Below, in pieces: positions 44,630 to 55,393 of a DNA stretch of 64,000 nt. The position numbers and the translations under genes were made by a program. The first letter of the stretch is position 1; each line of letters opens with the position of its first letter. The notes beneath the pieces are model-generated. The model did no database searches, was not told where the DNA came from, and saw nothing but the letters and a program-made list of their open reading frames with translations. The stretch comes from Phoma sp. XZ068 (taxonomy: Eukaryota > Ascomycota > Dothideomycetes > Pleosporales > Didymellaceae). The stretch spans positions 744,001-808,000 of the forward strand of contig RBKR01000018.1 of the NCBI GenBank assembly GCA_004835665.1. Direction: 5' to 3'.

Positions 44630-47600
44630 TCAGCGACCAGACGGCCCTTCACCAGCACCACTCATACCCAGCGCCAAATCCTCCCTAATCCTCGAAATCG
44701 CACTCTCCTCCACATCATCCACAACCTCATCGTCGCTCTTTTCGCTATCGGCCTCATCGCCGCCAGTCACATTGCTAGAGTTGTCCACATTCTCTTCCCC
44801 TTCGGACTCATCCGTCGACTCGCCGTCATTCATCTTGGCGTCACGTGGATCGCGGCCTAGCTCGGGCTTCTTCTTGCGTTCGAAGTCCTGGGCGTGCGCG
44901 TCGCGGAAGATGTCGCCTACATGAGTGAATGCGCGCTGTAATGGGGAAGGGCGGAAGTCGTCGTCGGGCTGCGGGAAGCCGTGGCGCTGTTTTGCAGACG
45001 AGCGAGTGCGTGTGAGCTCTGCACCAGTTGCGGAGGGAGTGGGCGTGAGGCCGTATGCCGACGCGGCAGACTTGCGCTTGCGGGTTGGCTGCTCCTCATC
45101 GACCCTGTCGCCGCGTTGCTCCGTGGCGGGTGATTGGAGCTCGGGGCTCGGTGAGACTTCATAGGGGAGAGGGACGTCTCGACTTGCGCGGAAGCGGCTG
45201 ACGTTTGTGCAGTGTTCGTTCTCAACGCGAAACACGGACCACATGCCTCTTCTGAAGATCTCGCCGAGGGCAGCGACGAATGAAGTTTTGGCAGAGTGCT
45301 GCAGTTGGAGCGGGTCGACGGCGTAGAGCACCCAGTTGAATCGTAGGATCGGATCAATGACCATGGCGGTGTAGTACCACCATACCTTCTTATAACCAAG
45401 CTCTTTGCGAAGGAAAGGATGTTTCGCGCGAGGATCGCCGAGACTCCAATCGTAATAGATATCCCAGAAGCTCGTGTAGATGGCGTTGATGGTGGCAAAA
45501 GTAATGAACGCCGCTTTGTTCGCACCGGTCTTGTCCATGCGGTAGATGCTCAAAGTCATGTAGAATACGATGGTCGCGAAGTACTTGCCGCAATTGAGAA
45601 GATGGGGGAACTTGTTGCCCGTGTCCCAGAATCGGCGGATACATTGCAGTGCACGCCAGATGCCTGGCAAGCAGGCGAGGAAGCCCATAGTGCGCAAGTG
45701 CGATGAGTTGCATTGCGCAGGGTCGTCCCAGGAACGAGCATATACGCAAAAGAACATTGCCATGTTCTGGATGATATTAGAAGGAGCATGAAAATTGAAT
45801 CATCTATACTTACACTCATGCTGTAAGTGAGCGAGCAGAACATGTCGCCGAGGTAGAAGTCTCGCCACTCAACAGGATAGATACCAGCAAGAAGGAGACG
45901 CCACTGGGGAAAAGTCAGCACGATTGCCATAAGATCGCAAGCAGACTTACCAAAGAGTACAACAACCACATTCTACTCCGATAGTAGAAGATCTTGATAG
46001 GGTTGAAGAGGACAATAACAGACACGCCAATCAAGATAACCGGCCAGTACAAATACAAAGCTTCACCACCAACTTGGTGGAAGTTCAGTTGCATAGTCAG
46101 ACCAAGGAAGAGAAAGTACCAACAAGGCAGCTGTGGATCATTAGCTAACACCCGCCTATGTAGCATGTCATGTACATACCTCGGCGAGCTGCCTCCAGTC
46201 GAGAAAGTGGCGGGTATCATATTCGAAGATGAAGACAAAATTGATCTTGTTATCGTGCCATACACGACAGGCGAGCGAGAAGAGAAGTATCAAGAGGTTG
46301 ATGAGAAAGAAGCCAGCATAGATCTAGTCTTGTTAGCTTTGCCAACGCCACAACTAGCTCGGAGCTTACCTGTAGCAAGTAGGTCGTATTGACAGCCAAT
46401 GTTGGGTTGTCTGGATGGTAGGACTGGGCTATGCCGGCAGCCTTAATGAGGCCTTGGATGCTCAAACTAGTGCCTGCAGACAAGAGAAGTCCGTTGCGGA
46501 ATGTGTTGTCGGTATAGTCTCCTGCTCGTGCAATCTTGATGCGAAGCTTGCCGACAGCGACTTTATGGTTGCCACCTTCGAAGTACCTAGCATACAGGTC
46601 TTCAACTGAGCGAATGTGGCCTTCAATGACATCACTGTTCACGAACCACGCTTTGTTGACTTTGTCGTTCATGTACCGCATCGATGGCCTTGCATGTACG
46701 GTCTTATCATACTTCTTGTTAATCTTGCGGAATGCCGTGCGGTTCAGCAGAGCGTATGACTTGAGCAGTTCAAGCCCACGGTAATATTCCTGGAGAGCGA
46801 CCTTGAGTTTGCGCTTTGCCGACTGATATGGGACGTCTGGGAATTCCGGTCGTCGGGCAAAGTCTCGACGATCGTCGTTGTTCAGCATGGGCTTAAGCAC
46901 CGATGGGGTAGCGAGCGCCGTCATGGCTTTGGTACTGCTGCCGTACTTTCCTGCACTCACTGCCTCGAGTGCAGCATCAATTGGGTTCAACCAGGTGTTG
47001 TTCATTTGATGCCCGTTTAGCTTGTACTCTTGGGCATTTTCGTCGTTGGAGCTGTATGCTTGACCATCCACTTCTACGCCAGGCACGGGACGTTTCTTGT
47101 TCGCCTTGTGCTTCAGCTTGGCTGTCTGACGCTTGATCAGTTCGTCTAGCCGTCGATCCCTCATGATATGTAGCTGGTCTCGTAGTACGTTCAATCGGTT
47201 GGTGGACTCGTCTTCTTTCTCCTTGTAGAACCGCTCTACCTTGTCCAACTCTGAATCCAGGAATTGGAAGAACTCGGCTTGCCGGAAGTCGAGTTCGCGG
47301 TAGCCCTCAAGCGGCACATCGCCAGGACTGTGCTCTGATTCTGGGGCACCCATGGACATGACGCGCTTGATGAATGGTCGAGGATGAGGCTCCACACCAG
47401 AGCCAGTGGCAGGCATAGAGTTCATGCGCTTTGGGCTGAAGATGCTTCTGTAGCGTGCTGGCAGCGATGCATGTTTTTTATGTGGTGACCTTGTCTTGCC
47501 AACCTCGAAGGCATTGTCAGCGGGGGGTGAGGGCAGCTTCACAGTCTTGTGCTTTCGGAGAGAGGCTGGCGCAGGAGCAACGCCCGGAGAGGGAGTATCA

Positions 47601-48205
47601 GGGTCCAAAGCAGCCCCTGGCAGCTTCAAAGAGGGTGGCGGCCCTCCTCTCTCTGAAGCAGCATCCTTCCCACTCGGAGGGCTTCCCACGATACTGCCAT
47701 AACTTGTCCCAAGCCCACCGTAGGCATTCCCACGTGTCGCTAACGGCGTTTCCTCTGGGGTACGCGGGAGATGGGACGAGTACGTGCGGGTGCGGCTGAT
47801 GTTGCTGGGTCCGATGGAGAGACTGGGTCGCCTCGCGTTCACAGGGTCGGGGACATCGGCTGGGTCGTTCGCTCCTCGACCCAGATGGTCGCGGTTCAGG
47901 AACGAGTATCTGGGAGCGCTGTCTGAGGGTCCGGGCAGGTTATTCGTGCCGCGTCGGCGAAGGCGTGGAGTCTGGGTTACGTTTCGAAGTGCGCGGTCGA
48001 TAGCCTTGAGTTTCTTTTTCCCGAGCTGCCCCAATTGTCAACAGACGCGCCCAAAGCGGAGGCAAGGCAATGGCTTGGCTGCGCACCTTGTAGTCAAGAT
48101 ATTTCAGTCGCCATTCAGGCACGAGGTCGCGCTCAATCTCCCTGGCTGTGTTAGTGTTGTCTGGTTGCAATTGTTTGGTAGAACCGGTTACTTCGCGAAC
48201 TTCAT
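44630..48205 (-). CDS. SYG1: SPX-EXS phosphate transporter (SYG1/XPR1-like)
   Basis: Seven exons: 48192-48205, 48087-48141, 46370-48025, 46180-46323, 45951-46130, 45814-45903 and 44630-45766, giving 1091 residues. All joins keep frame and match the family. The 14-base first exon starts the SPX signature MKFAKEIERDLVPEW RLKYLDYK. The SPX domain is split by a long disordered insert (about 45-240) and resumes at FRQAEFFQFLDSELDKVE, ending with MRYMNDKVNKAWF. The EXS domain follows with several membrane segments, WRLLLAGIYPVEWRDFYLGD and FWDIYYDWSLGDP. An acidic tail closes the protein. SPX domains sense inositol pyrophosphates; XPR1 exports phosphate. In yeast Syg1 was first linked to pheromone signalling. 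Function here as phosphate exporter is inferred by homology. Confidence 0.93.
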
Positions 48206-48613
48206 GTCGGCGTGTCGACGCTTCAAGCACGAGGGTTATGCTAGTAGTGCGCAACGCTCAGAGTTCTGTAAAGCCATGAGGGCTGGATCTCATCTTCAAA
48301 GGCTACTGCGAATCGTCTCCGGGACTGTGCAGGATAATTCTAGTGCCACCCTTCACGGCTACAATCTGCGTATCACCGGTAGTTGTCGTGCAGATCGCCA
48401 AGCGGCACGAGCGCAACTCAATCGTCATCGCTGTCTAATCTAAAATCGGCTTAGCATCAATTTCGTGTGGATTGACAGCCACAACAACGTCAACGTGATG
48501 GACTGGAACTGCACTAACGAACTAGATAATTTTAGTCGCATCTACCTTTCGCCCAGGTTTGAGAAGTTGTCAGTGTCGGGTTGGCCTTCTTCCAACCAGT
48601 AGGGAAAGCAGCA
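48206..48613. other. SYG1 promoter side
   Basis: 408 bases between two minus-strand genes. The first 240 bases are open in one plus-strand frame that continues from inside SYG1, with no support as a gene. Confidence 0.5.
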
Positions 48614-49289
48614 TTATATTCTACCTACATCTAAAGGAACAGGACTCACACTTACGATAGAGGCTGATTGAACCGAACTAACCTCATCACCATTGTCGAA
48701 CGCAGATTCATCTTCTTCCTCAGCCGGCGTTCCATCATCATCGATTCTGTCCGAGCTGTCCAGCATCCTGATCTTGAGATCAAAGGTTTGTAGATCTTCA
48801 GAAATGTCTGGAGAACGCTGCACGAACTATGCTGAGCAGATAGTATTGGCTGTGTCGATCTGCTCAGGGCTGAACATAGACATACCCGGTAATATTTCCT
48901 TGGCACCTACAGTCCACGAGCAATACGGCTGACCAAGATGATGGCAATTCGTACAGCCGTTTGAGCTGCCCATCTGAGCGCAGACACCATGGTTGAGTGA
49001 TTTGATATCCTTCCATACAGTGGTGCAAAGGTCGCAATTGCCATTTCGCTCGTTCGAGAAAACGCTGAAGGTGCCATCCACATTCTCAAGCTTGTGTTCT
49101 GGGTTCCGTAACTCAGCTTTGATTTCATCTTCGTATTTCCGCGCGCCATTGATCATGTGAATCTGATCTGTGGGTACTTGGAAGTGAATGGACTGCGACA
49201 TCAAATCGTACTTGGCGTGTAAGACGCGAGCGGATCTTGAGTACTTCTTGATCCAGCCGAGAGCCACCACTCTCGAATCAAAGTAATGC
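48614..49289 (-). CDS. Orphan cysteine-containing protein, structure tentative
   Basis: I model two exons: up to 49289 down to 48911, then 48826-48614. They join over an 84-base intron (GTAGGT...GCATAG) that removes the in-frame TAG at 48827-48829 and keeps the frame. The upstream start exon is unresolved: an in-frame stop lies just 5' of the open frame, and no nearby ATG exon joins in phase to the GTTAG acceptor at 49290. The product of about 200 residues has a Cys-rich patch, CDLC, then VCAQMGSSNGCTNCHHLGQP and YCSW, resembling the short C-x2-C...C-W modules at the end of some fungal proteins. It ends in an acidic Ser/Asp/Glu tail. No function is assigned. A gene broken by the TAG is the main alternative. 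Confidence 0.4.
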
Positions 49290-50127
49290 CTAACAAGATA
49301 CAGAAGGCATATTGAAGGATGCTGCAGTTCTCACCCAGGACGGATACATGCACACACCGCCGCTCGTCAATTTAAAAAGCCCTTTGCAGGATATCACAAT
49401 TAACATGTCTTGGGCACTACGAGTCGACAGCGGGGGAATTAGCGATAATTAGGTTTCAATCCGTCAGGATGCTTCTCTTAGTGTGGCTCAGCTACCTAGT
49501 CTGGTAACATCATGCCCTTGATGCTGTTGCTGTCACGGCTTCAGGTGGTAAGATGAACGCTAGAACAGCTTGAACGAAGACGAGTTGGTCAGTGGAGGTC
49601 CCGCCTAATTCCTTGCTGACTTTCAAAAGGATCTTTCAGTGATTACGGATGATATCAATTCGTATCACTAGCACATGTGTGTTGCGGTTTGTCCTGTACT
49701 TTCTCTGCTCATCATCAGCCATGTGTTCTCCGAACGTCAGGCGGAGGCGAGGAATACATCGCAATTTGTATACCAAGGTGGTATTGCATTCTCCATGTCT
49801 GGAGGTCTTCCGGTTCTTTTTTTCTTATCAACAGGGCGCTGTGGACGGTGATGGAGCGGTCGAGTTGTGTTTTTATAAAAGTGAAGTGAGAAACATGCAT
49901 CACAAGGTTTAGGGACCCCCCCCCCCCTGATGTGCAGCGCTACTTTGAGTAGAAGACACGTCAGGCTGAACCCACCAAGATAGCTGGCTATTGAACTTCC
50001 TTGATGCGTTTGAAGTTGTATACCTATGATTGTTGTACAAATTAGATGCACCAGGCGTAAATCAACGAAGGGAAGTTTTCAATGTGATCAAACCTCATAT
50101 TGCAGGGTGATGCCTAATGCATAGTAT
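49290..50127. other. Intergenic with 12-base C run
   Basis: 838 bases with short chance frames only. A homopolymer of 12 C occurs at 49916-49927. Confidence 0.55.
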
Positions 50128-50622
50128 TTACCAGCCACGGCGCTCGAATCGTTCGGGGCGTCCATATTGGTTGGGGTCGTACTGGTCGGCGCCGTGGCCA
50201 TCAATGTACTGCTCATCGTACATGCGCTCCGCGTGCTCCTTCGCCTGGCGTTTGGCCTTCTCCCGGTCGAACCAATCCTCTCCCTTCGTTTCCGCAAGCC
50301 TATCGACCTCAAGACCGGCAAAGCCTGCAACGAGCTCCTTGGCGAAGGCGTGAGAGACTGGCTTGCCTGGGATATGTGTAAGTGTATGGCCTGTGCACGG
50401 GTACTGAGGTTGACGAACCCTCCTTGCGTTGGTGGTCTTCGAAAGCCTTGAAACCAGCAAATGCGGCACCTCCAGCAATGAGTTCGTGGCTGAGGCTGGC
50501 TTTATTCTCCTCGAAGTTGTCGTTGTTGTAGACCTGCTCGTAGCCCTGCTCGCCGTGATCTATCAGAGCGTCAGCACCGTCACAGATGTGCAGCATCGAA
50601 ATAACTCACCCCAGAAGCCCAT
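50128..50622 (-). CDS. cipC: CipC-like stress protein
   Basis: Three exons (50610-50622, 50419-50559 and 50128-50366) with introns of 50 and 52 bases give 130 residues. The tiny first exon codes MGFW and completes an Asp over the splice. The protein shows the CipC pattern: MGFWDHGEQGYEQVY, then LSHELIAGGAAFAGFKAFEDH, a second AFAKELVAGFAGLEVDRLAET repeat-like helix, and a charged end (REKAKRQAKEHAERMYDEQY). The two similar helices suggest internal duplication. CipC was named as a concanamycin-induced protein in Aspergillus nidulans and is often abundant under stress; its molecular role is unknown. It is small, soluble and has no signal peptide. The ATG sits at 50620-50622. Confidence 0.88.
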
Positions 50623-51398
50623 TTTGAATGTGTAACTGTTTAACGTGCTGATTGAGAAAGAATAAGTGCGGCGGGGGTGCGATGTGATTTTGAGTGCAGT
50701 GTATGGATGGATTGCAACAAAGAGCAGAAAGCTGAGCTTAAGTAGCTGCAGCTCATCGTACTCCACCATTCTCAAACCGAGTCTACGCTGCCGTCTTTCG
50801 TCATCTGAGGCCCGGCTGGACCGACATGTCCATCCGACCCAAACATGCCCCTCACTTTGCCAATTGCATCAGCCATCCAGGGTCCATAAGTGGCTCAGCT
50901 GCGGGCTTGTCAACAAGGAACAAGGGGTCTACGACGGATCACGGAGTAGTCCGCTGTCCCTATTGGATCATTTCTCGGCCAGTGCGTCGGTTGGAACGGA
51001 CTCAGCATCAATAAACGCCTCGATGGGGCCTAGACGCATGCGTAATAAGCCTGCGGCCGGACAGCTCCCCGGCAGATGCGCGCTAAGCTAGCCAAGCTTC
51101 CTTGGTAAAGCTTCGCAATCGGCGCCATCAGGTACTTAGGGTCGAATACGGTGGTGCATTGCAGCTGAGAGGTGTGGCTGTGTAGTGGAGATGTACTGTA
51201 AATGCATTGCTTGTGATACTGTAACTGTCAAGTTGGAAAATGCGTGTTACCATCTTGTGAAGGCCCTCCCATCTCGCCCCCTCCAAGCTTTCCTGATCGC
51301 TTGGCCAGCGATCTCCCGCCTCCGTCCACCTCCGGCGTCAGACACGGTGGACCCCTCATCAGCATGCCCGCAACAACGCACATTCCGCCGCACCAGCC
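50623..51398. other. Divergent promoter region
   Basis: 776 bases between CipC (minus) and the thioesterase-like gene (plus). An AAGGGG stress-element-like sequence occurs near 50931. No gene is supported. Confidence 0.5.
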
Positions 51399-52177
51399 AT
51401 GCCAGGGCGACTGCCTACCCAGGCCGATTTCCCGTCCTCGGTGAAGCTGAGCGTCACGCCCGGTACGTCGAAATGCACGTTTCAGTGTGGCGAAAATAGC
51501 TAACTAGTGCAGCGCCGTCCGCCCAGCAGCCCAGCAACATCCTCATCCTCTTGCACGGCCTCGGTGACACGAATGCCTCCTTCACGAGATTAGGGCAACA
51601 GCTCAATCTGCCCGAGACAGCATGCATCGCTGTACAAGCACCCGCGCCACTGCCCTTTGACCTCGGTGGCTTCCACTGGGGCGACGACATGATCTTCGAC
51701 CAGAACACGGGAGAAATGGACATGGACACAGGCTTCAAGGCATCGACACGGCTAGTACTTGACAAAGTCATCCGTGAAGGCCTCATGGGCAAGTGTGGCT
51801 ACAAGGCACGCGAAATCGTCATATTCGGTTTTGGGCAGGGTGGCATGGTTGGCCTACAAGCTGCTGCAGAGCTTGAAGGTGAGGAGCTTGGAGGCGTCGT
51901 CAGCATTGGCGGCAGGTTGTCGTCGTCGCTGTCCTTGAAGACGAAGAAGAGCAGAACTCCGGTCCTGATCTGCAGGGCATCACGAGCTACGGCCGTTACG
52001 GACGGTGCTGTTTCGAAGCTGAAAGACGCTTTTGAATTCGTGGAAATTAAAGACTGGAAAAAGAATGGCGATGGTATGCCCGGCAATCGAGACGAGATGC
52101 TGCCCATTATGCAGTTTTTCGCTCGAAGGTTGAGAAGCACAAAGGGTGTACCAGCTGGGAGTGTCGAGCTCAACTGA
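51399..52177 (+). CDS. Acyl-protein-thioesterase-like, probably inactive
   Basis: Two exons, 51399-51462 and 51513-52177, joined over a 50-base intron (GTACGT...GTGCAG), give 242 residues. The fold matches the phospholipase/carboxylesterase (APT1-like) family of alpha/beta hydrolases: NILILLHGLGDTNASFTRLG, PFDLGGFHWGDDM and IVIFGFGQGGMVGLQAAAEL. Active members depalmitoylate proteins with a Ser-Asp-His triad. Here the nucleophile motif GFSQGG reads GFGQGG, so residue 129 is Gly. The usual HGxxDxVV reads RASRATAV, and the His motif GMGHS reads GMPGNRDEM. All three triad positions therefore appear lost while the scaffold and frame are intact, pointing to a non-catalytic paralogue. The upstream ATG at 51364 is out of frame. 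Confidence 0.85.
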
Positions 52178-52535
52178 GCATGCCGCATACAACAATATGA
52201 ATTCCTATTACAGCGACGTGAATTCGCAAGCCTCCGACACTCCTCGCCATGAGATGGCAGCCGCACTGCCGTGCGCAGTATGCATCTCATCGATTAGATA
52301 CGAAGCTAGAGACGGCCCCACCAACAACACTACACGTGTAGTCGCAGTGGCCTTATAAACTATACCGATCCATTATCACAATGATCAACTTTCTACATTA
52401 GACAGCTCCGATCTCAACACCGCATTTTGAGAGTTACGTGCACGTGCCAAATGATCAGTGCTTACGTCATCGCTTAGAGCTGCTCCTCATACCACTGCTT
52501 CTCTGTACATCATCTTGAACAAACATCAACTCACA
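52178..52535. promoter_or_regulatory. PPX1 upstream region with CACGTG boxes
   Basis: 358 bases between two plus-strand genes. Two CACGTG palindromes occur at 52333-52338 and 52441-52446, the second 90 bases before the start codon. A CRE-like TTACGTCA sits at 52462-52469. CACGTG is the core bound by Pho4/NUC-1 type bHLH factors; use here is inference. Confidence 0.45.
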
Positions 52536-53883
52536 ATGGCAGCACCAAGAAACTCACTGCGTGGCTTTCTCACGCACGCCAAGAGTACTTTGCGCTCCGC
52601 CATTAGCTCAAACCAGAAGGTCACTCTGGTCATTGGCAATGAGTCTGCTGGTCAGCACCACCATGCATATTTGCAGCATCCAGAGCTGACGGGAAGTAGA
52701 TCTTGACTCGATGACATGTCAGATCCTCTATGCATATGTCCGTTCCATGGCACCGCCGAAGAATGCTTTCACGCCTCTCTACATCCCCGTGACTAATATG
52801 CCCGCCGCTGGGGTGCACATGAGGCCAGAGTTCCTGGCTGTATTCAAACATGCAAACATCGAATCGACTCATCTCATCACCCTCGATGACCTCCCAGCAC
52901 TGTCAGACATTGAAGCTAAGCTGAAGCCGGAAAACACAAAGTGGATCCTAGTAGACCACAATGCGCTCCAAGGGCAACTTGGCAAAATCTACTCCAGCCG
53001 TGTGCAGGGCGTCATCGACCACCACGACGATGAAGGCAAGGTGCCCAAGGACACGGGCGATGAGCCCCGCATCATTGAGAAGAGTGGGAGTTGCACAAGC
53101 CTGATCACAAATTACATCAGACCCACATGGGACATGTTGTCGGGTTCCGCCCTGTCGTCGGGTGCTGCCCACGCCCAGGGCGACAGCATGTCGGACGACG
53201 ATGCTGTTGTCAAACGATGGGATGCAAGCGTCGCTCAATTGGGACTGGCGAGTATCCTCATCGATACATCGAATCTGCAGGACAAGAACAAGACGACTGA
53301 TCATGACCGAAAAGCTGTTGAGTATCTTGAGGCCAAGATTATGCTCTGTCGGCAGCTAGCAACGAGCTTTGACCGCACTGCTTTCTACGAAGCTATTGAC
53401 GCAGCGAAGAAGGATATTGGCCCGTTGAAGCTGCAGGACATATTGCAGAAGGATTACAAGGAGTGGGACCAGAATGACGGCCAGAAGCTCGGTATCAGCT
53501 CCATCGTCAAGCCCATGTCCTTCCTGCAAGACAAGGCCGGCAAAGAAGCATCTTCGCCCTCGTCTAAAGCCTTTCTCGACCAGCTACAGTCCTTTGCAAA
53601 AGAGCACAAGCTCGACCTCTACAGCATCATGACGACCTCCACCTCGCCTGATGGCGAGTTCCAGCGCGAGCTCCTTCTTTGGGCCTTCAACGACAAGGCG
53701 ACGTCCTGGGCACGGTCCTTTGAGGACAAGTCACGGGAGGAGCTTGGGCTGGACGACTGGGAGGGAAACGAGGATGTGGCGCGCAGCGAGGACAACGGGC
53801 AGTGGAGACGAGTGTGGTCTCAGCGACAAGTGCAACACAGTCGGAAACGTGTCGCGCCGTTGCTGAGGCAAGCTCAGAGTTGA
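52536..53883 (+). CDS. PPX1: Exopolyphosphatase (DHH family)
   Basis: Two exons, 52536-52650 and 52700-53883, with a 49-base intron (GTCAGC...AAGTAG), give 432 residues. The splice creates the first metal motif ESADLDSMTCQI (Asp39, Asp41). Further DHH-family motifs are KWILVDHNAL at about 123 and GVIDHHDDEG with Asp145-His146-His147, then EKSGSCTSLITNYI and the DHHA2-linked LGLASILIDTSNL. It hydrolyses terminal phosphates from polyphosphate in a metal-dependent way; yeast Ppx1 is mainly cytosolic. The length suits fungal PPX1. The start is the only sensible ATG before the NQKVTLVIGNESA strand. The last 30 residues are Arg/Gln-rich and may be species-specific. Confidence 0.94.
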
Positions 53884-55393
53884 CTCGAGAAAAGTCACCT
53901 GTAGGCAACGTTGGGTATGTTTGGTGGAAATGAGTATGCCCAATGGGAGATTGAGGGTCCCGTGACACCGTGTGCTGTCAGCGCCGTCCGGATTCCTGGA
54001 CTGGCGGTGTCGTCGCACATGGGCGATGCAAGTGTAGCTGCAAGTGTTAGGAAAGGTATCCCGGTCCTGTGTCGTCTTAGAACAGGCGATATGGTAGGAT
54101 AGCGTGTATACAACGCATGACAACAATTCTCCTCGAACAACGATGGCGTAAAGACCCACGAGATTGCATGCGATGAATCGCGCAGCCACCCGTATCGAGA
54201 GGCACGTTGAGGGCCTCGACTGGCTTCAGCAAGAGCAGGTGCAGCTTCCACACAACTAGAAAGCGGTTCGCCCACTTGCCCAATTGGATCTGCAGTGGGA
54301 GTTTCAAAGGAGCAAATGCCGCGAAGCAGAACGCGAGTAGGTCGTTAGTACCGAGAACCAGCCGCCAATGACGATGGCAGCGGTTTCGTGACAGCAAAAG
54401 TGTGCATATGCGTCCTTCTGGTTAAGGGGTGCCAGCACATCCCGCAGTGACACCTAAGGGGACCCCGGTCTGCAGCTCGCCCACACGGTGAGCAGCACGT
54501 CACGAGGTCGAGACTTTGGACTGCAGCGGCGAGCGAAAGCGACTGGCGGACATGGCCTGCGCTGCTGCAACGAGAAATACAACGCTGCAGCGTGTTTGAG
54601 ACGAGCACCATGTGGTATGGGTGAGGGTGGTCTACTATATGCTCGGCTAGCAAGGTGCTAGACCGGGTCGCAGAGGCGGCCGGCGGGAGCCAGGCGGCAG
54701 GGCGCCAAAGAAGGGTCGAAACACCAGAGATGCGCTGTTGACGAGTGCGGGGGTGCCTGGTGTTTCAAGCGGTGCGAGAGACAGTTCGTTGCTCTGGTAG
54801 CTAGGACCAGCTCGTCTGCTGCCTGGCAGCTCCTGCGACGCCTGCAGCTGGTGAGGCATTTGGCGGGCTGAGCGTGATGCGTTGCATGCAGCTGCTGTGG
54901 CCCCACGATGCTGGCGGCTGATTGGCCTGCAGGCTCCAGCGAGATGTGCTGTCCTGCAAGTCACGGCGGTCTGCCCAGCAGCGATGCTAAAAGGGCGCTG
55001 GCGGTGTATCGTCGCGGCCAGTCTGCGCGAACAAGCACGCGAACCTACTCCCCCACTGCGACTGAAGGCCCGCACAGCTGCTGCTCGCCCTCGCAGCGAC
55101 CACCTCGCTTCCCGTTCCCTGGCAGCGCCGTTGGCTGGCCGTGTTGCGCAAGCTCGCTGACTCGACGCCGGCCAATCAGCGCGGCCCGCGCCCATCGACA
55201 ACGGCGGCAGATCAGAGTGCCAACGCATCCTCGCCTCGACAGCCGCGCCGCGGTGGAGGCGCGCCCAAGGTAGCCCAAAGCGGCCCCGAGTCTCGCACGC
55301 CGCATGCCTCATCTGGCAATGCGGTAGAGCGCCGTCCTCCTCTTGGGCTGTAGTCGTTGTTGTTGCTGTTGTATGTTCGACACCGAGTAGCCC
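53884..55393. other. Intergenic, right part GC-rich
   Basis: 1.5 kb. From about 54650 it is strongly GC-rich and leaves long chance frames (292 codons on the minus strand at 54647-55525). These run into the first exon of the next gene and have low-complexity Arg/Ala/Gly composition, so I do not call them. It probably includes the promoter and leader of the large gene that follows. Confidence 0.5.

Noticed and set aside
49916..49927. Run of 12 C as a possible regulatory or slippage element
   Set aside because: Noncoding, isolated homopolymer; most likely simple-sequence drift or length error.
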